Notes: generated from the letters alone by a model not told the origin. DNA of 64,000 nucleotides from Limnohabitans sp. MMS-10A-192 (GCF_003063335.1 NZ_NERX01000002.1:310001-374000); one strand, 5' to 3'; positions 1 through 9,720 are shown, numbered from the stretch's first letter. Numbers and translations are program-made.

Positions 1-736
1 GCACGCGGCCATCGGCATCGACCACCGATGAGGCGCCCAAGCCTTTGCGGCTCATCTCGCGCATCAGGTCCGAGAAACTGGCCTGCGGGCCCACGCGGGG
101 CACTTCATCACCTTGGCGCATCACATCGCTCACATGGGTCAGCAGCTTGCGGCCCAAGGAGCCGCCGGGGTGCGAGCGGGCAAAGTCTTCGGGCTTGAAG
201 CCGCGTGCATCGAGCAGGGCCACGGCCAGGGCATCGCCCATGGCCAGCTGCGCTGTGGTGCTGGCGGTGGGGGCCAGGTTCAGAGGGCAAGCTTCTTTTT
301 CGACCGAGGTGTCCAACACCACGTCGGCATGGCGTGCCAGTGACGAGCTCAGGCCACCGGTCATGGCGATCAAGGGCACGCCTTGGCGCTTGAGCACAGG
401 CAAGATGGCGACCAGCTCGTCGCTTTCGCCACTGTTGGAGATGCCCAGCACCAGATCCACCGCTTTGATCATGCCCAGGTCGCCGTGGCTCGCTTCGCCC
501 GGGTGGACAAACATGGCGGGCGTGCCGGTGGAGGCGAGTGTGGCCGCGATCTTGCGGCCGATGTGTCCGCTCTTGCCCATGCCGGTGACCACCACGCGGC
601 CCTGCACGCCGAGCATCATGTCCACGGCTTGAAGGAAGCGTTCATCGAGCCGGTCTTTGAGGGTCAGCAGCGCTGCGGCTTCGATGTCGAGGGTCTCGCG
701 GGCGAGCTGAAGGGTTTGTGCATTGTGAGCGGGCAT
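1..736 (-). CDS. kdsD: Arabinose-5-phosphate isomerase, SIS plus CBS domains (C-terminus cut by window edge)
   Basis: This protein interconverts D-ribulose 5-phosphate and D-arabinose 5-phosphate, the first step toward Kdo for lipopolysaccharide. Reading down from the ATG at 736, the protein opens MPAHNAQTLQLARETLDIEA. It then shows the SIS-domain signature VVTGMGKSGHIGRKIAATL near residues 47-65, followed by HPGEASHGDLGM and LGISNSGESDEL. The later HPGGSLGRKLL and VSDVMRQGDEVP lead into the CBS pair, which runs off the window at base 1. The reading frame is open to the edge, so about 245 residues of roughly 325 are present. It is divergent from the antiporter gene, 119 bases away, so the two share an upstream region. 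KpsF paralogues look alike and cannot be fully excluded. Confidence 0.9.
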   Translation of the reverse strand, partial: MPAHNAQTLQLARETLDIEAAALLTLKDRLDERFLQAVDMMLGVQGRVVVTGMGKSGHIGRKIAATLASTGTPAMFVHPGEASHGDLGMIKAVDLVLGISNSGESDELVAILPVLKRQGVPLIAMTGGLSSSLARHADVVLDTSVEKEACPLNLAPTASTTAQLAMGDALAVALLDARGFKPEDFARSHPGGSLGRKLLTHVSDVMRQGDEVPRVGPQASFSDLMREMSRKGLGASSVVDADGRV

Positions 737-855
737 GGGGCCATTTTATCGGTCGACGTGGCGGGGCGTTGTCGCTGCGTTTCGCCGGGCTGAAAGACCT
801 TGCGCGCCGAGCGCCGACTCATGGATTTTTCACGCGGGCTTGGTACCATCCAAGC

Positions 856-2841
856 ATGAGCGCTCTTGAATTGACACTGCTGTATTTGCTGGCCGCCGTT
901 TTGGGCGTGGTGGCATGCCGCATGCTCAAGTTGCCCCCCATGTTGGGTTATCTGGCCGTGGGTGTGGTGATTGGCCCGAATGCGCTGGCATTGGCGCAAA
1001 ACTCCGAAGGCGTGAAGCACTTGGCCGAGTTCGGCGTGGTGTTCCTGATGTTCGTCATTGGCCTGGAGTTCAACTTGCCCAAGCTGCGCTCGATGCGCAA
1101 ACATGTGTTCGGGCTGGGTCTGCTGCAGGTGGTTTTGACCTTGGTGATCGTGACCTTGGCCTCCTTGTTCGTCGCAACCCTGGCGCCAACCCTTTGGAAA
1201 ATGGAATGGCATACCGCGCTGGCCCTGTCCAGCGCCATGGCCATGAGCAGCACGGCCATTGTGGTCAAGTTGATCGCTGATCGGCTGGAGCTTGAATCCG
1301 AGCATGGCAAACGCGTGATGGGCGTTTTGCTCTTTCAAGATTTGGCGGTGGTGCCGCTGATTGTGATGATTCCCGCGCTGGGTGCACCGGCTGAAGAGAT
1401 GTTCAGTGCTTTGCTCGCGGCAGGCGCCAAGGCCGCGGTCCTGATCACCTTGCTGATGACGGGCGGCCAACGCGTGATGCGCTGGTGGCTCACCTTGGTG
1501 GCCAGGCGCAAAAGCGAAGAGCTGTTTGTGCTGAACCTTTTGCTGGTCACGTTGGGGCTGGCCTGGATCACAGAGCTGGCCGGTTTGAGCTTGGCGCTGG
1601 GTGCTTTCATTGCCGGCATGCTGATCTCCGAGACCGAATACAAACACCAGGTGGAGTTGGACATCCGGCCGTTCCACGACGTGTTGTTGGGGCTTTTCTT
1701 CATCACCATTGGCATGCTGTTGGACTGGCACATCGTGATCGAGCGTTGGCCCTTGGTGGCGGTGCTCACCGTTTTGCCGGTGCTCTTCAAGCTGGTGTTG
1801 GTGACCGCGTTGGCCAAGCTGACCGGGGCCACGCAAGGGGTAGCCCTGCGCACAGGTTTGTATTTGGCGCAAGCGGGTGAGTTCGGTTTTGTGCTGCTCA
1901 CCCTGGGCTCGCAGCACCAGTTGATTCCACCCGCCTTGCTCAATCCGGTGTTGGCCAGCATGGTGTTGTCGATGTTGGCCACGCCCTTCATCATCCTGCA
2001 CAGCAACACCATCGTCATGAAGTTGGTGGCCAGCGAATGGCTCCAGCAGTCCTTGCAGATGACCACCATCGCCCGCAAGTCGATCAACACCAGCAAGCAT
2101 GTGATCATTTGCGGCTATGGCCGCTGCGGCCAGAACCTGGCCCGCATGCTCGAAAAAGAAAACATCCCCTACATGGCCCTGGACCTGGACCCGGACCGTG
2201 TCCGCCAGGCGGCCGCTGCGGGCGACTCGGTGGTGTTTGGCGACGCAGGCCGACTGCAGTCGCTCATGGCCGCTGGTCTGGCCCGCGCCAGCGCCGTGGT
2301 CATCACTTACCTGGATGTGCCTGCCGCCATGAAGGTGCTGGACCACGCCCACAGCCATGCGCCGCAGGTGCCGGTGATCGTGCGCACGCAAGACGATCTG
2401 GACCTGGAAAAACTGCAGCTGGCCGGGGCCACCGAAGTGGTGCCCGAAGCCCTGGAGGGCTCGCTCATGCTGGCCAGCCATGCGCTGGCACTGGTGGGTG
2501 TGCCCATGCGGCGCGTGATCCGTTTGGTGCAAGACCAGCGCGATGCCCGCTACAACCTTTTGCGCGGTTACTTTCACGGCGCCGATGACGACACGCTGGA
2601 CGAAATCGACCACGAGCGCCTGACCACGGTGGGCTTGCCCATGGCCTCGCCCTGGCTGGGCAAGCAGGTCAAGGACCTGGCCTTTCATGCCATGGGCGTG
2701 CGGGTAGTGAGCTTGCGCAGGGCCAACGGCCATACCGAAACCGTGACAGATGAGAGCGAATTGCAAAACGGCGACACCCTGGTCTTGTCAGGCAAATCGC
2801 AAACCTTGGCCGTGGCCGAAGAAAAATTATTAAGAGGCTGA
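856..2841 (+). CDS. CPA2-family monovalent cation:proton antiporter with RCK domain (KefB/KefC/YbaL-like)
   Basis: This is an inner-membrane K+ or Na+/H+ exchanger of 661 residues. About twelve hydrophobic segments fill residues 1-395, including [11 protein letters not shown] and the conserved FVIGLEFNL region. A cytosolic Rossmann RCK/TrkA-N domain starts near residue 415 with [18 protein letters not shown], and a TrkA-C domain occupies the last 90 residues or so. The ATG at 856 was chosen because it starts directly on the first membrane helix. The frame is open back to 718, but that extension is hydrophilic and overlaps kdsD. The apt start follows only 4 bases after the stop, so the two are probably co-transcribed. 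Whether it is glutathione-gated like KefB/C cannot be read from the sequence. Confidence 0.9.
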   Translation: MSALELTLLYLLAAVLGVVACRMLKLPPMLGYLAVGVVIGPNALALAQNSEGVKHLAEFGVVFLMFVIGLEFNLPKLRSMRKHVFGLGLLQVVLTLVIVTLASLFVATLAPTLWKMEWHTALALSSAMAMSSTAIVVKLIADRLELESEHGKRVMGVLLFQDLAVVPLIVMIPALGAPAEEMFSALLAAGAKAAVLITLLMTGGQRVMRWWLTLVARRKSEELFVLNLLLVTLGLAWITELAGLSLALGAFIAGMLISETEYKHQVELDIRPFHDVLLGLFFITIGMLLDWHIVIERWPLVAVLTVLPVLFKLVLVTALAKLTGATQGVALRTGLYLAQAGEFGFVLLTLGSQHQLIPPALLNPVLASMVLSMLATPFIILHSNTIVMKLVASEWLQQSLQMTTIARKSINTSKHVIICGYGRCGQNLARMLEKENIPYMALDLDPDRVRQAAAAGDSVVFGDAGRLQSLMAAGLARASAVVITYLDVPAAMKVLDHAHSHAPQVPVIVRTQDDLDLEKLQLAGATEVVPEALEGSLMLASHALALVGVPMRRVIRLVQDQRDARYNLLRGYFHGADDDTLDEIDHERLTTVGLPMASPWLGKQVKDLAFHAMGVRVVSLRRANGHTETVTDESELQNGDTLVLSGKSQTLAVAEEKLLRG

Positions 2842-2845
2842 AGCC

Positions 2846-3400
2846 ATGCACGATTTGAACGTCAACGACTACCTCAAAAGCCACATCCGCACCGTGCCCG
2901 ATTGGCCAGCGCCGGGTGTGCAGTTCCGCGACATCACGCCGCTCTTGCAAGACCCCCGTGTCTTTCGTGTGCTGATCGATGCCTTTGTGCACCGCTACAT
3001 GGACCCGGCCTTGCGGCCCGATGTGGTGGCCGGACTGGATGCACGTGGCTTCATTCTGGGCTCGGTGGTGGCCTACGAGCTGGGCTTGGGTTTTGTGCCG
3101 ATCCGCAAGAAGGGCAAGCTGCCCTTCACCACGGTGGAAGAAACCTACGAACTCGAATACGGCAGCGCCACGGTGGAGCTGCACACCGATGCCGTCAAAC
3201 CCGGTCAGCGTGTGTTGTTGATCGATGACCTGATCGCCACCGGCGGCACCATGATGGCGGGCAAGAAGCTGCTGGAGAAACTGGGCGCGACGGTGCTCGA
3301 AGGTGCCGCCATCGTCGACCTGCCCGAGCTGGGTGGCTCTGAACGCATCCAGGCTTCGGGTTTGAAGCTGTTCACTTTGGTGTCCTTCGAAGGCCACTGA
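2846..3400 (+). CDS. apt: Adenine phosphoribosyltransferase
   Basis: The enzyme salvages adenine: adenine plus PRPP gives AMP and pyrophosphate, in the cytosol. The 184-residue length is normal for the family. The PRPP-binding loop [17 protein letters not shown] sits near residues 122-138, and the hood region [19 protein letters not shown] near residues 88-106 is typical of bacterial Apt. The N-terminal [20 protein letters not shown] is also diagnostic. It starts 4 bases after the antiporter stop, suggesting one transcript. Nothing unusual is seen. Confidence 0.97.
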   Translation: MHDLNVNDYLKSHIRTVPDWPAPGVQFRDITPLLQDPRVFRVLIDAFVHRYMDPALRPDVVAGLDARGFILGSVVAYELGLGFVPIRKKGKLPFTTVEETYELEYGSATVELHTDAVKPGQRVLLIDDLIATGGTMMAGKKLLEKLGATVLEGAAIVDLPELGGSERIQASGLKLFTLVSFEGH

Positions 3401-3501
3401 TCGCGGGTTGACTGGACACCTGCGCGACGCGCTGTCGCGCACAGTGCTGACAACCAAGCCCGCTGCTTTTACGCTGTCCTTTTTGTTTGCACAGGACCGC
3501 C

Positions 3502-4038
3502 ATGACCACCTCTGCCACCCCGCCAGCTGCTGCGGACGACCGCGTACCCTACGCCAAACCGCAACCTTGGGGCATGTCGCCTGACATGGTCATCCCCGAT
3601 GTGGACACCGACGACGAACGCCTGTGGGCGCCCGTTGCGCCGGGCATCTGGTCACGGCCTTTGCATTTGAATGTGACCGGTGGTTTTTACATCCACCTGC
3701 TCAAGGTCAAGCGCTCGGGCTTGCTGCAACGCCACCGCCACTCGGGCATGGTGCACGCCTATGTGTTGCGCGGCAAATGGTTGTATCTGGAGCACGACTG
3801 GGTGGCAACAGAAGGCGGCTATGTTTACGAGCCGCCGGGCGAGACGCACACGCTGGTGGTGCCTGACGATTGCCAGGACATGGTCACCATGTTCACCGTG
3901 CACGGTGCACTGATGTATGTGGACACGCAGGGCAATGCGACCGGCTACGACGATGTGTTCACGCGCATCGAGAAATACCGCGCCCACTTTGAAAACGTCG
4001 GTCTGGGTGCGGACTATGTGAAGAACTTCATGCGCTGA
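3502..4038 (+). CDS. Cupin-domain protein of the 2,4'-dihydroxyacetophenone dioxygenase / ChrR-like family
   Basis: A single-domain cupin of 178 residues. The metal-binding region carries HRHSGMVHAYVLRGKW (two histidines in motif 1), then YEPPGETHTLVVPDD (Glu and His), resembling the iron site of 2,4'-dihydroxyacetophenone dioxygenase. In that family an oxygen molecule cleaves the C-C bond of the substituted acetophenone. The ATG at 3502 is preferred over an in-frame TTG at 3487 because an AGGA lies just upstream. It stands alone between apt and the convergent liv operon. The substrate is unknown, and the family includes many uncharacterised members, so the enzymatic label is only a family-level statement. 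Confidence 0.75.
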   Translation: MTTSATPPAAADDRVPYAKPQPWGMSPDMVIPDVDTDDERLWAPVAPGIWSRPLHLNVTGGFYIHLLKVKRSGLLQRHRHSGMVHAYVLRGKWLYLEHDWVATEGGYVYEPPGETHTLVVPDDCQDMVTMFTVHGALMYVDTQGNATGYDDVFTRIEKYRAHFENVGLGADYVKNFMR

Positions 4039-4064
4039 AACGATTCAGCTGGCGCTGTGGTTAT

Positions 4065-4092
4065 GTCATGCCGGGCTTGCCCCGGCATCCAT
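4065..4092. repeat. REP-like palindrome, copy 1
   Basis: GTCATGCCGGGC-TTG-CCCCGGCATCCAT forms a near-perfect hairpin between the convergent cupin gene and livM. It matches the palindromic family seen at six other intergenic sites in this window. It may also act as a bidirectional transcription barrier here, although there is no T-tract. Confidence 0.75.
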
Positions 4093-4132
4093 GTCCCCCA
4101 ATGCCGCATCGGGAGGACATAGGCGTCCAAAA

Positions 4133-5092
4133 TCACAGCGGCTTCTTGATCCAGTTGGCGATCTCGCCAATGATGCCTCGGCGGAAAGCCAGCACACAGA
4201 TGACGAAGATGACGCCTTGGATGATGGTGACCCAGGCACCCAAATGGGCCAAGTAGTTTTCCATGCTGATGATCACGGCGGCGCCGATCAAGGGGCCAAA
4301 CAAGGTGCCCATGCCACCCACCAGGGTCATCAGCACCACTTCGCCCGACATGGACCAGTGCACATCGGTCAGTGAAGCCAACTGGAAGACCAGCGATTTC
4401 GTCGCACCCGCTGTGCCGGCCAGTGCGCCCGAGATCACAAACGCCAGCAGCTTGAAGGTGTCGGTGTCGTAGCCCAAAGAGGTGGCGCGGTCGGGATGCT
4501 CGCGGATGGCTTTGAGGATTTGACCGAAGGGTGAGTGGATCACACGCCAGATCAGCAAGAAGCCCATCAGGAAGATGGTCAGCACGAAGATGTACATGTT
4601 GAAGTTGTCTTCAAGGTCGATCAAACCAAACAACTTGCCGCGAGGCACAGCCTGGATGCCGTCTTCACCGCCGGTGAAAGGCACTTGCAGACAGAAAAAG
4701 AACACCATCTGGGCCAGCGCCAAGGTGATCATGGCAAAGTAAATGCCCTGGCGTCGAATGGCCAGAAGGCCCACCACCAGTGCCAGCACGGCCGATGTCA
4801 TGGTGCCCAGCAGCACACAAATTTCGGGTGATAAACCCCAAACCTTGGCCGAGTGGGCCGCGACATAACCGGCAGACCCCATGAACATGGCGTGCCCGAA
4901 AGACAACAAGCCGCCAAAGCCCAAGAGCAGGTTGAAAGCCGAAGCGAACAAGGCAAAGCACATCACCTTCATCAAGAAGACCGGATAGACCCACATGGGG
5001 GCCACGGCCAAAATGACGGTCATGATGGCGAACGCCACCCACAGGTGCTTGGAGGATTTGGCCGATACAGAGGCAGAAATCGCGTTGGACAT
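4133..5092 (-). CDS. livM: Branched-chain amino-acid/amide ABC transporter permease LivM
   Basis: This is the second inner-membrane permease of a HAAT-type importer, 319 residues with about nine to ten hydrophobic segments. The family signature is present: GFGGLLSFGHAMFMGSAGY near residues 58-76, and the EAA-like loop LKAIREHPDRATSLGYDT near residues 194-211. It is last in the operon, 4 bases after livH. In this operon the ATPase genes come before the binding protein and permeases, an uncommon order. The substrate cannot be read from the sequence; the neighbouring catabolic genes make an organic acid or amide as likely as leucine. Confidence 0.93.
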   Translation of the reverse strand: MSNAISASVSAKSSKHLWVAFAIMTVILAVAPMWVYPVFLMKVMCFALFASAFNLLLGFGGLLSFGHAMFMGSAGYVAAHSAKVWGLSPEICVLLGTMTSAVLALVVGLLAIRRQGIYFAMITLALAQMVFFFCLQVPFTGGEDGIQAVPRGKLFGLIDLEDNFNMYIFVLTIFLMGFLLIWRVIHSPFGQILKAIREHPDRATSLGYDTDTFKLLAFVISGALAGTAGATKSLVFQLASLTDVHWSMSGEVVLMTLVGGMGTLFGPLIGAAVIISMENYLAHLGAWVTIIQGVIFVICVLAFRRGIIGEIANWIKKPL

Positions 5093-5096
5093 GGTG

Positions 5097-5981
5097 TTAC
5101 TTCTGAGTGCCGAACAGACCGGCGGGCTTGATGAGCAGGACGATGGTCATGATCACGAAAATGACCACGTTGGACGCTTCGGGGTAGAACACCTTGGTCA
5201 GGCCTTCGATCAGGCCCAGGCCAAAGCCCGTCAGGATGGCGCCCATGATGGAGCCCATGCCACCCACCACCACCACGGCAAACACCACAATGATCAGGTC
5301 GGCGCCCATGGTGGGGTTCACCTGGTAGATGGGGGCTGCCATCACACCAGCCAGTGCGGCCAGGCCCACGCCAAAGCCATAGGTCAGCGTGATCATGCGG
5401 GGCACGTTGATGCCAAAGGCCTGCACCAGGCTGGGGTTTTCGGTGGCGGCGCGCAGGTAGCCGCCGAGTTTGGTGCGCTCAATCACGTACCAGGTGGACA
5501 GGCACACCACCAAAGACGCCACGATGACCCAGGCCCTGTATTTGGGCAGGAACATGAAGCCGGTGTTGAACGCACCCTGGAAGACTTCAGGCACCGGGTA
5601 AGGCATGCCTGAAGAGCCAAATTCGTTGCGGAACAGACCCTGAATGATCAGCGCCAGACCGAAAGTGAGCAGCAGACCATAGAGGTGGTCGAGCTTGTAG
5701 AGTTGTTTGAGCATGGTGCGCTCGATCAGCACACCGCTGGCGCCCACGATGAAGGGTGTCAGCACCAGCGCCACCCAGTAGTTGACGCCCAGTTTGTTCA
5801 GGCCCAGGTAGGCCACGAAGGCGCCCAGCATGTACTGGGCGCCGTGTGAGAAGTTGATGATGTTCAGCAAGCCGAAAATCACGGCCAGGCCCAAGGAGAG
5901 CAGCGCGTAAAAGGACCCGTTGATGAGTCCGATCAGCAACTGCCCGAACAGCGCTTGAGAGGGAATGCCAAAGATTTCCAT
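5097..5981 (-). CDS. livH: Branched-chain amino-acid/amide ABC transporter permease LivH
   Basis: This is the first permease of the importer, 294 residues, strongly hydrophobic. It shows NGSFYALLSLGLAVIFGLLN and INFSHGAQYMLGAF at the N-terminus, which are hallmarks of LivH, and the loop GGYLRAATENPSLVQAFGIN near residues 172-191 that contacts the ATPases. It lies 33 bases after the binding-protein gene and 4 bases before livM, consistent with one transcript. Confidence 0.94.
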   Translation of the reverse strand: MEIFGIPSQALFGQLLIGLINGSFYALLSLGLAVIFGLLNIINFSHGAQYMLGAFVAYLGLNKLGVNYWVALVLTPFIVGASGVLIERTMLKQLYKLDHLYGLLLTFGLALIIQGLFRNEFGSSGMPYPVPEVFQGAFNTGFMFLPKYRAWVIVASLVVCLSTWYVIERTKLGGYLRAATENPSLVQAFGINVPRMITLTYGFGVGLAALAGVMAAPIYQVNPTMGADLIIVVFAVVVVGGMGSIMGAILTGFGLGLIEGLTKVFYPEASNVVIFVIMTIVLLIKPAGLFGTQK

Positions 5982-6014
5982 GGTGATTTCAGGCTTGCGT
6001 GAACAGGGGTTGGA

Positions 6015-7229
6015 TTACTTCTTGACCAGAGGGCAGTCGCCTTCGTTCAGAGGGCGGAAAGCTTCGTTCGCAGGAATCGTGGCAGCGACCTTGTAGTAGT
6101 CGTAAGGGCCTTTGGACTCGGAAGGCTTCTTGACTTCAAACAGGTAGGCGGGGTGGATCTTGCGGCCGTCAGCGCGGATGGAGCCTTTGCCGAACAGGAT
6201 GTCGTCGGTTGGCAGTTCCTTCATCTTGGCCACCACTTTGCCACCGTCATCGGTCTTGGCGGCATCGACGGACTTCAGGTAGTGGATCACACCGGCGTAG
6301 ACACCCGCATGGTCAGACGAAGGCATCTTGCCGCCGTGCAGTGCTGCGAAACGCTTGGACCAGGCGCGTGTCTGGTCGTTCAGGTCCCAGTAGAAGGTCT
6401 CGGTCAGCAGCAGGCCCTGGGCTTTGTCCAGACCCAGTGCGTGCACGTCGGGCAGGAAGACCAACATGCCGGCCAGGTTCTGACCGCCTTTGACGATGCC
6501 GAATTCAGCCGCTTGCTTGATGGAGTTGATGGTGTCGCCACCCGCGTTGGCCAGACCGATGATCTTGGCTTTGGAAGCCTGGGCTTGCAGCAGGAAAGAC
6601 GAGAAGTCTTGTGTGGGGAAAGGTGTGCGGACTTTGCCAACCACCTTGCCGCCGTTTTTCAGAACCACGGCTTCTGTATCGCGCTCCAGGGCGTGACCGA
6701 AGGCGTAGTCGGCCGTCAGGAAGTACCAGCTGGTGCCGCCGTTCTTCACAATGGCTTTGCCTGTGCCGTTGGCCAGCATCCATGTGTCGTACAGGAAGTG
6801 CACCACGTTCGCATTGCAGGCCTTGCCGGACAAATCGGCGGTGGCCGAGCCGGTGTTCACGTGGGCCTTGTTCTTGTCCTTGGTGATCTGGGCAATGGCC
6901 AGACCGACCGATGATGTGGGCACGTCGGTGATCATGTCGACCTTGTCGGTGTCGTACCACTGGCGGGCGATGTTGGAGCCGATGTCCGGTTTGTTCTGGT
7001 GGTCGGCGCTGACGACTTCCACTTTGAGCGTGCTCTTGGTGGCCTTGATGTAGTCCTCTACGGCCATCTTGGCAGCGACCACGGAGCCGGGGCCACCGAT
7101 GTCGGCGTAAGGGCCGGACATGTCGTTGAGCACACCGATCTTGACGATGCCGTCAGAGACCTGGGCTTGTGCGGTACCTGCCAATGCGCATGCGGCCAGT
7201 GCGGCTGTTGCGAGAAGTTTGCGTTTCAT
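6015..7229 (-). CDS. ABC transporter periplasmic substrate-binding protein (LivK/amide-binding type)
   Basis: A 404-residue periplasmic receptor. MKRKLLATAALAACALAGTAQAQ is a classic Sec signal peptide with cleavage after AQA near residue 22. The mature part begins DGIVKIGVLNDMSGPYADIG, the Periplasmic-binding-protein 6 fold. Its variant sequence (TKDKNKAHVNTGSATADL, WYFLTADYAFGHALERD) resembles the ABC-type receptors found beside aromatic or organic-acid degradation genes more than classical LivK, so the ligand may not be an amino acid. It sits between livF (42 bases upstream) and livH. Confidence 0.9.
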   Translation of the reverse strand: MKRKLLATAALAACALAGTAQAQVSDGIVKIGVLNDMSGPYADIGGPGSVVAAKMAVEDYIKATKSTLKVEVVSADHQNKPDIGSNIARQWYDTDKVDMITDVPTSSVGLAIAQITKDKNKAHVNTGSATADLSGKACNANVVHFLYDTWMLANGTGKAIVKNGGTSWYFLTADYAFGHALERDTEAVVLKNGGKVVGKVRTPFPTQDFSSFLLQAQASKAKIIGLANAGGDTINSIKQAAEFGIVKGGQNLAGMLVFLPDVHALGLDKAQGLLLTETFYWDLNDQTRAWSKRFAALHGGKMPSSDHAGVYAGVIHYLKSVDAAKTDDGGKVVAKMKELPTDDILFGKGSIRADGRKIHPAYLFEVKKPSESKGPYDYYKVAATIPANEAFRPLNEGDCPLVKK

Positions 7230-7271
7230 GGTGATGTCTCCTGTGGAATGTCAGTGGAAAAAGAAAATGGA

Positions 7272-7982
7272 TCAGACGCCGAGGTATTCGTGCAGCATGG
7301 GCATCTTGGCCTGCAGCTCGCTGGCGGCAAAACCTTCGATGATGCGACCGTGCTCCATGACGTAGAAGCGGTCGGCCAGGGGTGCGGCAAAACGGAAGTT
7401 CTGCTCAACCATGATGATGGTGAAGCCCTTGGCCTTGAGCGAGAGGATCATGCGGGCCAGCGCCTGCACGATCACAGGGGCCAGACCTTCGGAGATTTCG
7501 TCCAGCAGCAAGAGCTTGGCGCCCGTGCGCAGGATGCGGCCCACGGCCAGCATCTGCTGCTCACCGCCCGACAGGCGGGTGCCGGGGCTGTTTTTGCGCT
7601 CCAGCAAGTTGGGGAACATCTCGTAGATTTCATCGATGGGCATGCCGCCGCCTGCAATCACCGGTGGCAGCAACAGGTTCTCTTCGCAGCTGAGCGAGGC
7701 AAAAATGCCGCGCTCTTCAGGGCAGTAACCAATGCCGAGCTTGGCGATGTTGTGCGGCGCCATGTCGATCGACTCGCGGCCATTGATGGTGATGGAGCCT
7801 GTGCGCTTGCCCACCAAACCCACGATGGACTTGACGGTGGTGGTGCGGCCTGCACCGTTGCGGCCCAGCAGCGTGACCACCTCGCCTTTGTGGACCGTGA
7901 GGTCCACGCCGTGCAGGATGTGCGACTCGCCGTACCAGGCGTGCAGATTGCTGATGCGCAGGAATTCGTTGGAATCAGCCAT
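7272..7982 (-). CDS. livF: Branched-chain amino-acid/amide ABC transporter ATP-binding protein LivF
   Basis: A cytosolic ATPase subunit of 236 residues. Walker A is GRNGAGRTTTVKS, with Arg in place of the usual Lys (consensus GxxGxGKT). The signature is LSGGEQQMLAVGR and Walker B LLLLDEISEGLAP. The Arg at the Walker A lysine (codon AGG or CGG region near 7855-7860) is odd, since the Lys normally contacts the ATP phosphates. The start at the ATG at 7982 overlaps the livG stop by 8 bases, the usual translational coupling. The longer open frame upstream only re-reads livG. Confidence 0.92.
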   Translation of the reverse strand: MADSNEFLRISNLHAWYGESHILHGVDLTVHKGEVVTLLGRNGAGRTTTVKSIVGLVGKRTGSITINGRESIDMAPHNIAKLGIGYCPEERGIFASLSCEENLLLPPVIAGGGMPIDEIYEMFPNLLERKNSPGTRLSGGEQQMLAVGRILRTGAKLLLLDEISEGLAPVIVQALARMILSLKAKGFTIIMVEQNFRFAAPLADRFYVMEHGRIIEGFAASELQAKMPMLHEYLGV

Positions 7983-8751
7983 GGGCGCCCTCCAACTCGG
8001 TCGCGACCGTGCCCATGTAGGCTTCCAGCACTTGGGGGTTTTGAGACACCACTTCGTAAGGTCCTTCGGCAATCACTTGGCCGCGTTGCAGCACGCTGAT
8101 GGTGTCGGCAATGCGCGATACCACGTTCATGTTGTGTTCCACCATCAAGATGGTGCGGTTGGCGCCAACCTTCTTGATCAGCTGCGTCACGCGGTCCACG
8201 TCTTCGTGGCCCATGCCCTGTGTGGGCTCGTCCAACAGCATCAGCTCGGGGTTCATGGCCAGTGTGGTGGCGATTTCCAGGGCGCGCTTGCGGCCGTAAG
8301 GCAGCTCAACGGCGGTCAGATCGGCCATGTCGCCCAAGTCCACTTCGTCGAGCAAGGCCATGGCCTTGTCGTTGAGTTGGTCCAGCACGCGCTCGGAGCG
8401 CCAGAAATGCATGGACATGCCGGTGCTGCGCTGCAAAGCGATGCGCACGTTTTCCATCACCGTGAGGTTGGGGAAAGTGGCCGAAATCTGGAACGAGCGC
8501 ACCAAGCCACGGCGTGCCACTTGGGCAGGCTTTTCAGCGGTGATGTCTTGGCCGTTGAACAAAATCTGCCCACGTGTGGGGATCAGGAACTTGGTCAGCA
8601 GGTTGAAGACCGTGGTTTTGCCAGCGCCATTGGGTCCGATCAGGGCGTGGATTTGCCCGCGCTGGACGCCCAGATTGACGCCGTTGACGGCGACAAAGCC
8701 CTTGAACTCTTTGACGAGTTCCCGGGTCTCGAGAATGAAATCTTTGGACAT
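7975..8751 (-). CDS. livG: Branched-chain amino-acid/amide ABC transporter ATP-binding protein LivG
   Basis: The partner ATPase of LivF, 258 residues. It has Walker A GPNGAGKTTVFN near residues 38-49, Walker B LMLLDEPTQGMG, and the extended LivG insert between them (TAEKPAQVARRGLVRSFQIS). The ATG at 8751 starts the conserved MSKDFILETRELVKEFKGF; the open frame runs further up to 8802, but that part lacks similarity. It begins the transporter portion of the operon, 163 bases after the SDR gene. That spacer is the only sizeable gap in this part of the minus-strand series and may hold a promoter. Confidence 0.93.
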   Translation of the reverse strand: MSKDFILETRELVKEFKGFVAVNGVNLGVQRGQIHALIGPNGAGKTTVFNLLTKFLIPTRGQILFNGQDITAEKPAQVARRGLVRSFQISATFPNLTVMENVRIALQRSTGMSMHFWRSERVLDQLNDKAMALLDEVDLGDMADLTAVELPYGRKRALEIATTLAMNPELMLLDEPTQGMGHEDVDRVTQLIKKVGANRTILMVEHNMNVVSRIADTISVLQRGQVIAEGPYEVVSQNPQVLEAYMGTVATELEGAHG

Positions 8752-8914
8752 GACTTGTGAACAAGGTTCCTGTGAAGGCCTGTGCATGCAAGGTTGCTGC
8801 AAGGTTGTCTGATTCTGGGTTCATCGCAGCCAGACCGCTGTAGTGGTTATCCCGAACGCATGTCTCTCACGTGTCTGAAGGTTCAACGTGCTTCACAAAT
8901 TCATTGAAAAAAGC

Positions 8915-9697
8915 TCAACTCAAGACCATGCCGCCATCCAAGTGAATGGACTGCCCGGTCATGCCTCGGGATTCAGCCGAGCCCAGGTACACGGCCAGAC
9001 TGGCGATCTCGGACGGGTCCAGCACGCGGCCCAGTGGCACGCGTGTCAGCACGGCCTTGACCATGTCATCGCCACTGATACCTGAGCTGTGTGCCACCTG
9101 CGCTTTGAGCTCTTCGACCATGTCGGTCTGGATGAAACCGGGACAAATCGCGTTGACGGTGACCTTGTAGGGGCTCGCTTCGAGCGCCAGGCACCGCGTC
9201 AGCCCCACCACCGCGTGTTTGCTCACGTTGTAGGCGCTTTGGTTGCGCGAGCCCCATTTGCCAGCGGTGGACGCCATGTTGACGATGCGGCCATGCTGAC
9301 GAGCCTGCATGCCCGGCAAGCACGCCTGCGTGAAGTGCAGCACGCCAAACAGGTTCACATCCAGCATGTCCTGAAAGTCTTGCGGCACATAGTCCATGAA
9401 GGGTTTGGCGCGGTACACCCCCGCGTTGTTGACCAACACATCCACACGGCCAAAACGCTGTTCGACCTGTTCTACCGCCGCAAAGCAGGCGTCGCGGTCG
9501 GTCACGTTCAGGCCCACGGTCATGATGCGATCGGCCGGCAGGCCCAAGGCGTCTTTGACTTCGCTCAAGCGCGCTACGTCGGTGGCCACCAGGCACAGGC
9601 TGGCGCCTTCGGCGGCATAGGCCTCGGCAATGGCGCGGCCGATGCCCCGGCTGGCGCCGGTGATGATGGCCACTTGTTGGTCGAGTCGGTGTGCCAT
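8915..9697 (-). CDS. Short-chain dehydrogenase/reductase, 3-hydroxybutyrate dehydrogenase-like
   Basis: An NAD(P)-dependent oxidoreductase of 260 residues. The Rossmann motif TGASRGIG lies at residues 13-20, NNAG near residue 90, and the catalytic Ser-Tyr-Lys in MASTAGKWGSRNQSAYNVSK. The long PGFIQTDMVEEL substrate loop and the C-terminal SRGMTGQSIHLDGGMVLS resemble 3-hydroxybutyrate dehydrogenases and related hydroxyacyl SDRs. The start at 9697 is supported by AAGGA 6 bases upstream; an in-frame TTG at 9703 is less likely. It is 23 bases downstream of the desaturase gene on the same strand. The substrate is uncertain. Confidence 0.85.
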   Translation of the reverse strand: MAHRLDQQVAIITGASRGIGRAIAEAYAAEGASLCLVATDVARLSEVKDALGLPADRIMTVGLNVTDRDACFAAVEQVEQRFGRVDVLVNNAGVYRAKPFMDYVPQDFQDMLDVNLFGVLHFTQACLPGMQARQHGRIVNMASTAGKWGSRNQSAYNVSKHAVVGLTRCLALEASPYKVTVNAICPGFIQTDMVEELKAQVAHSSGISGDDMVKAVLTRVPLGRVLDPSEIASLAVYLGSAESRGMTGQSIHLDGGMVLS

Positions 9698-9720
9698 GGT
9701 CAATCCTTGAAATGTGAAAG

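Noticed and set aside
664..2766. 700-residue open frame on the minus strand over the antiporter gene
   Set aside because: It is rich in His, Gln and Gly, lies antisense to a gene with clear antiporter motifs, and is a product of the high GC content of the third codon position.
8752..8914. Possible small gene or riboswitch before livG
   Set aside because: No start with ribosome site, no conserved leader motif and no clear hairpin could be found in these 163 bases.
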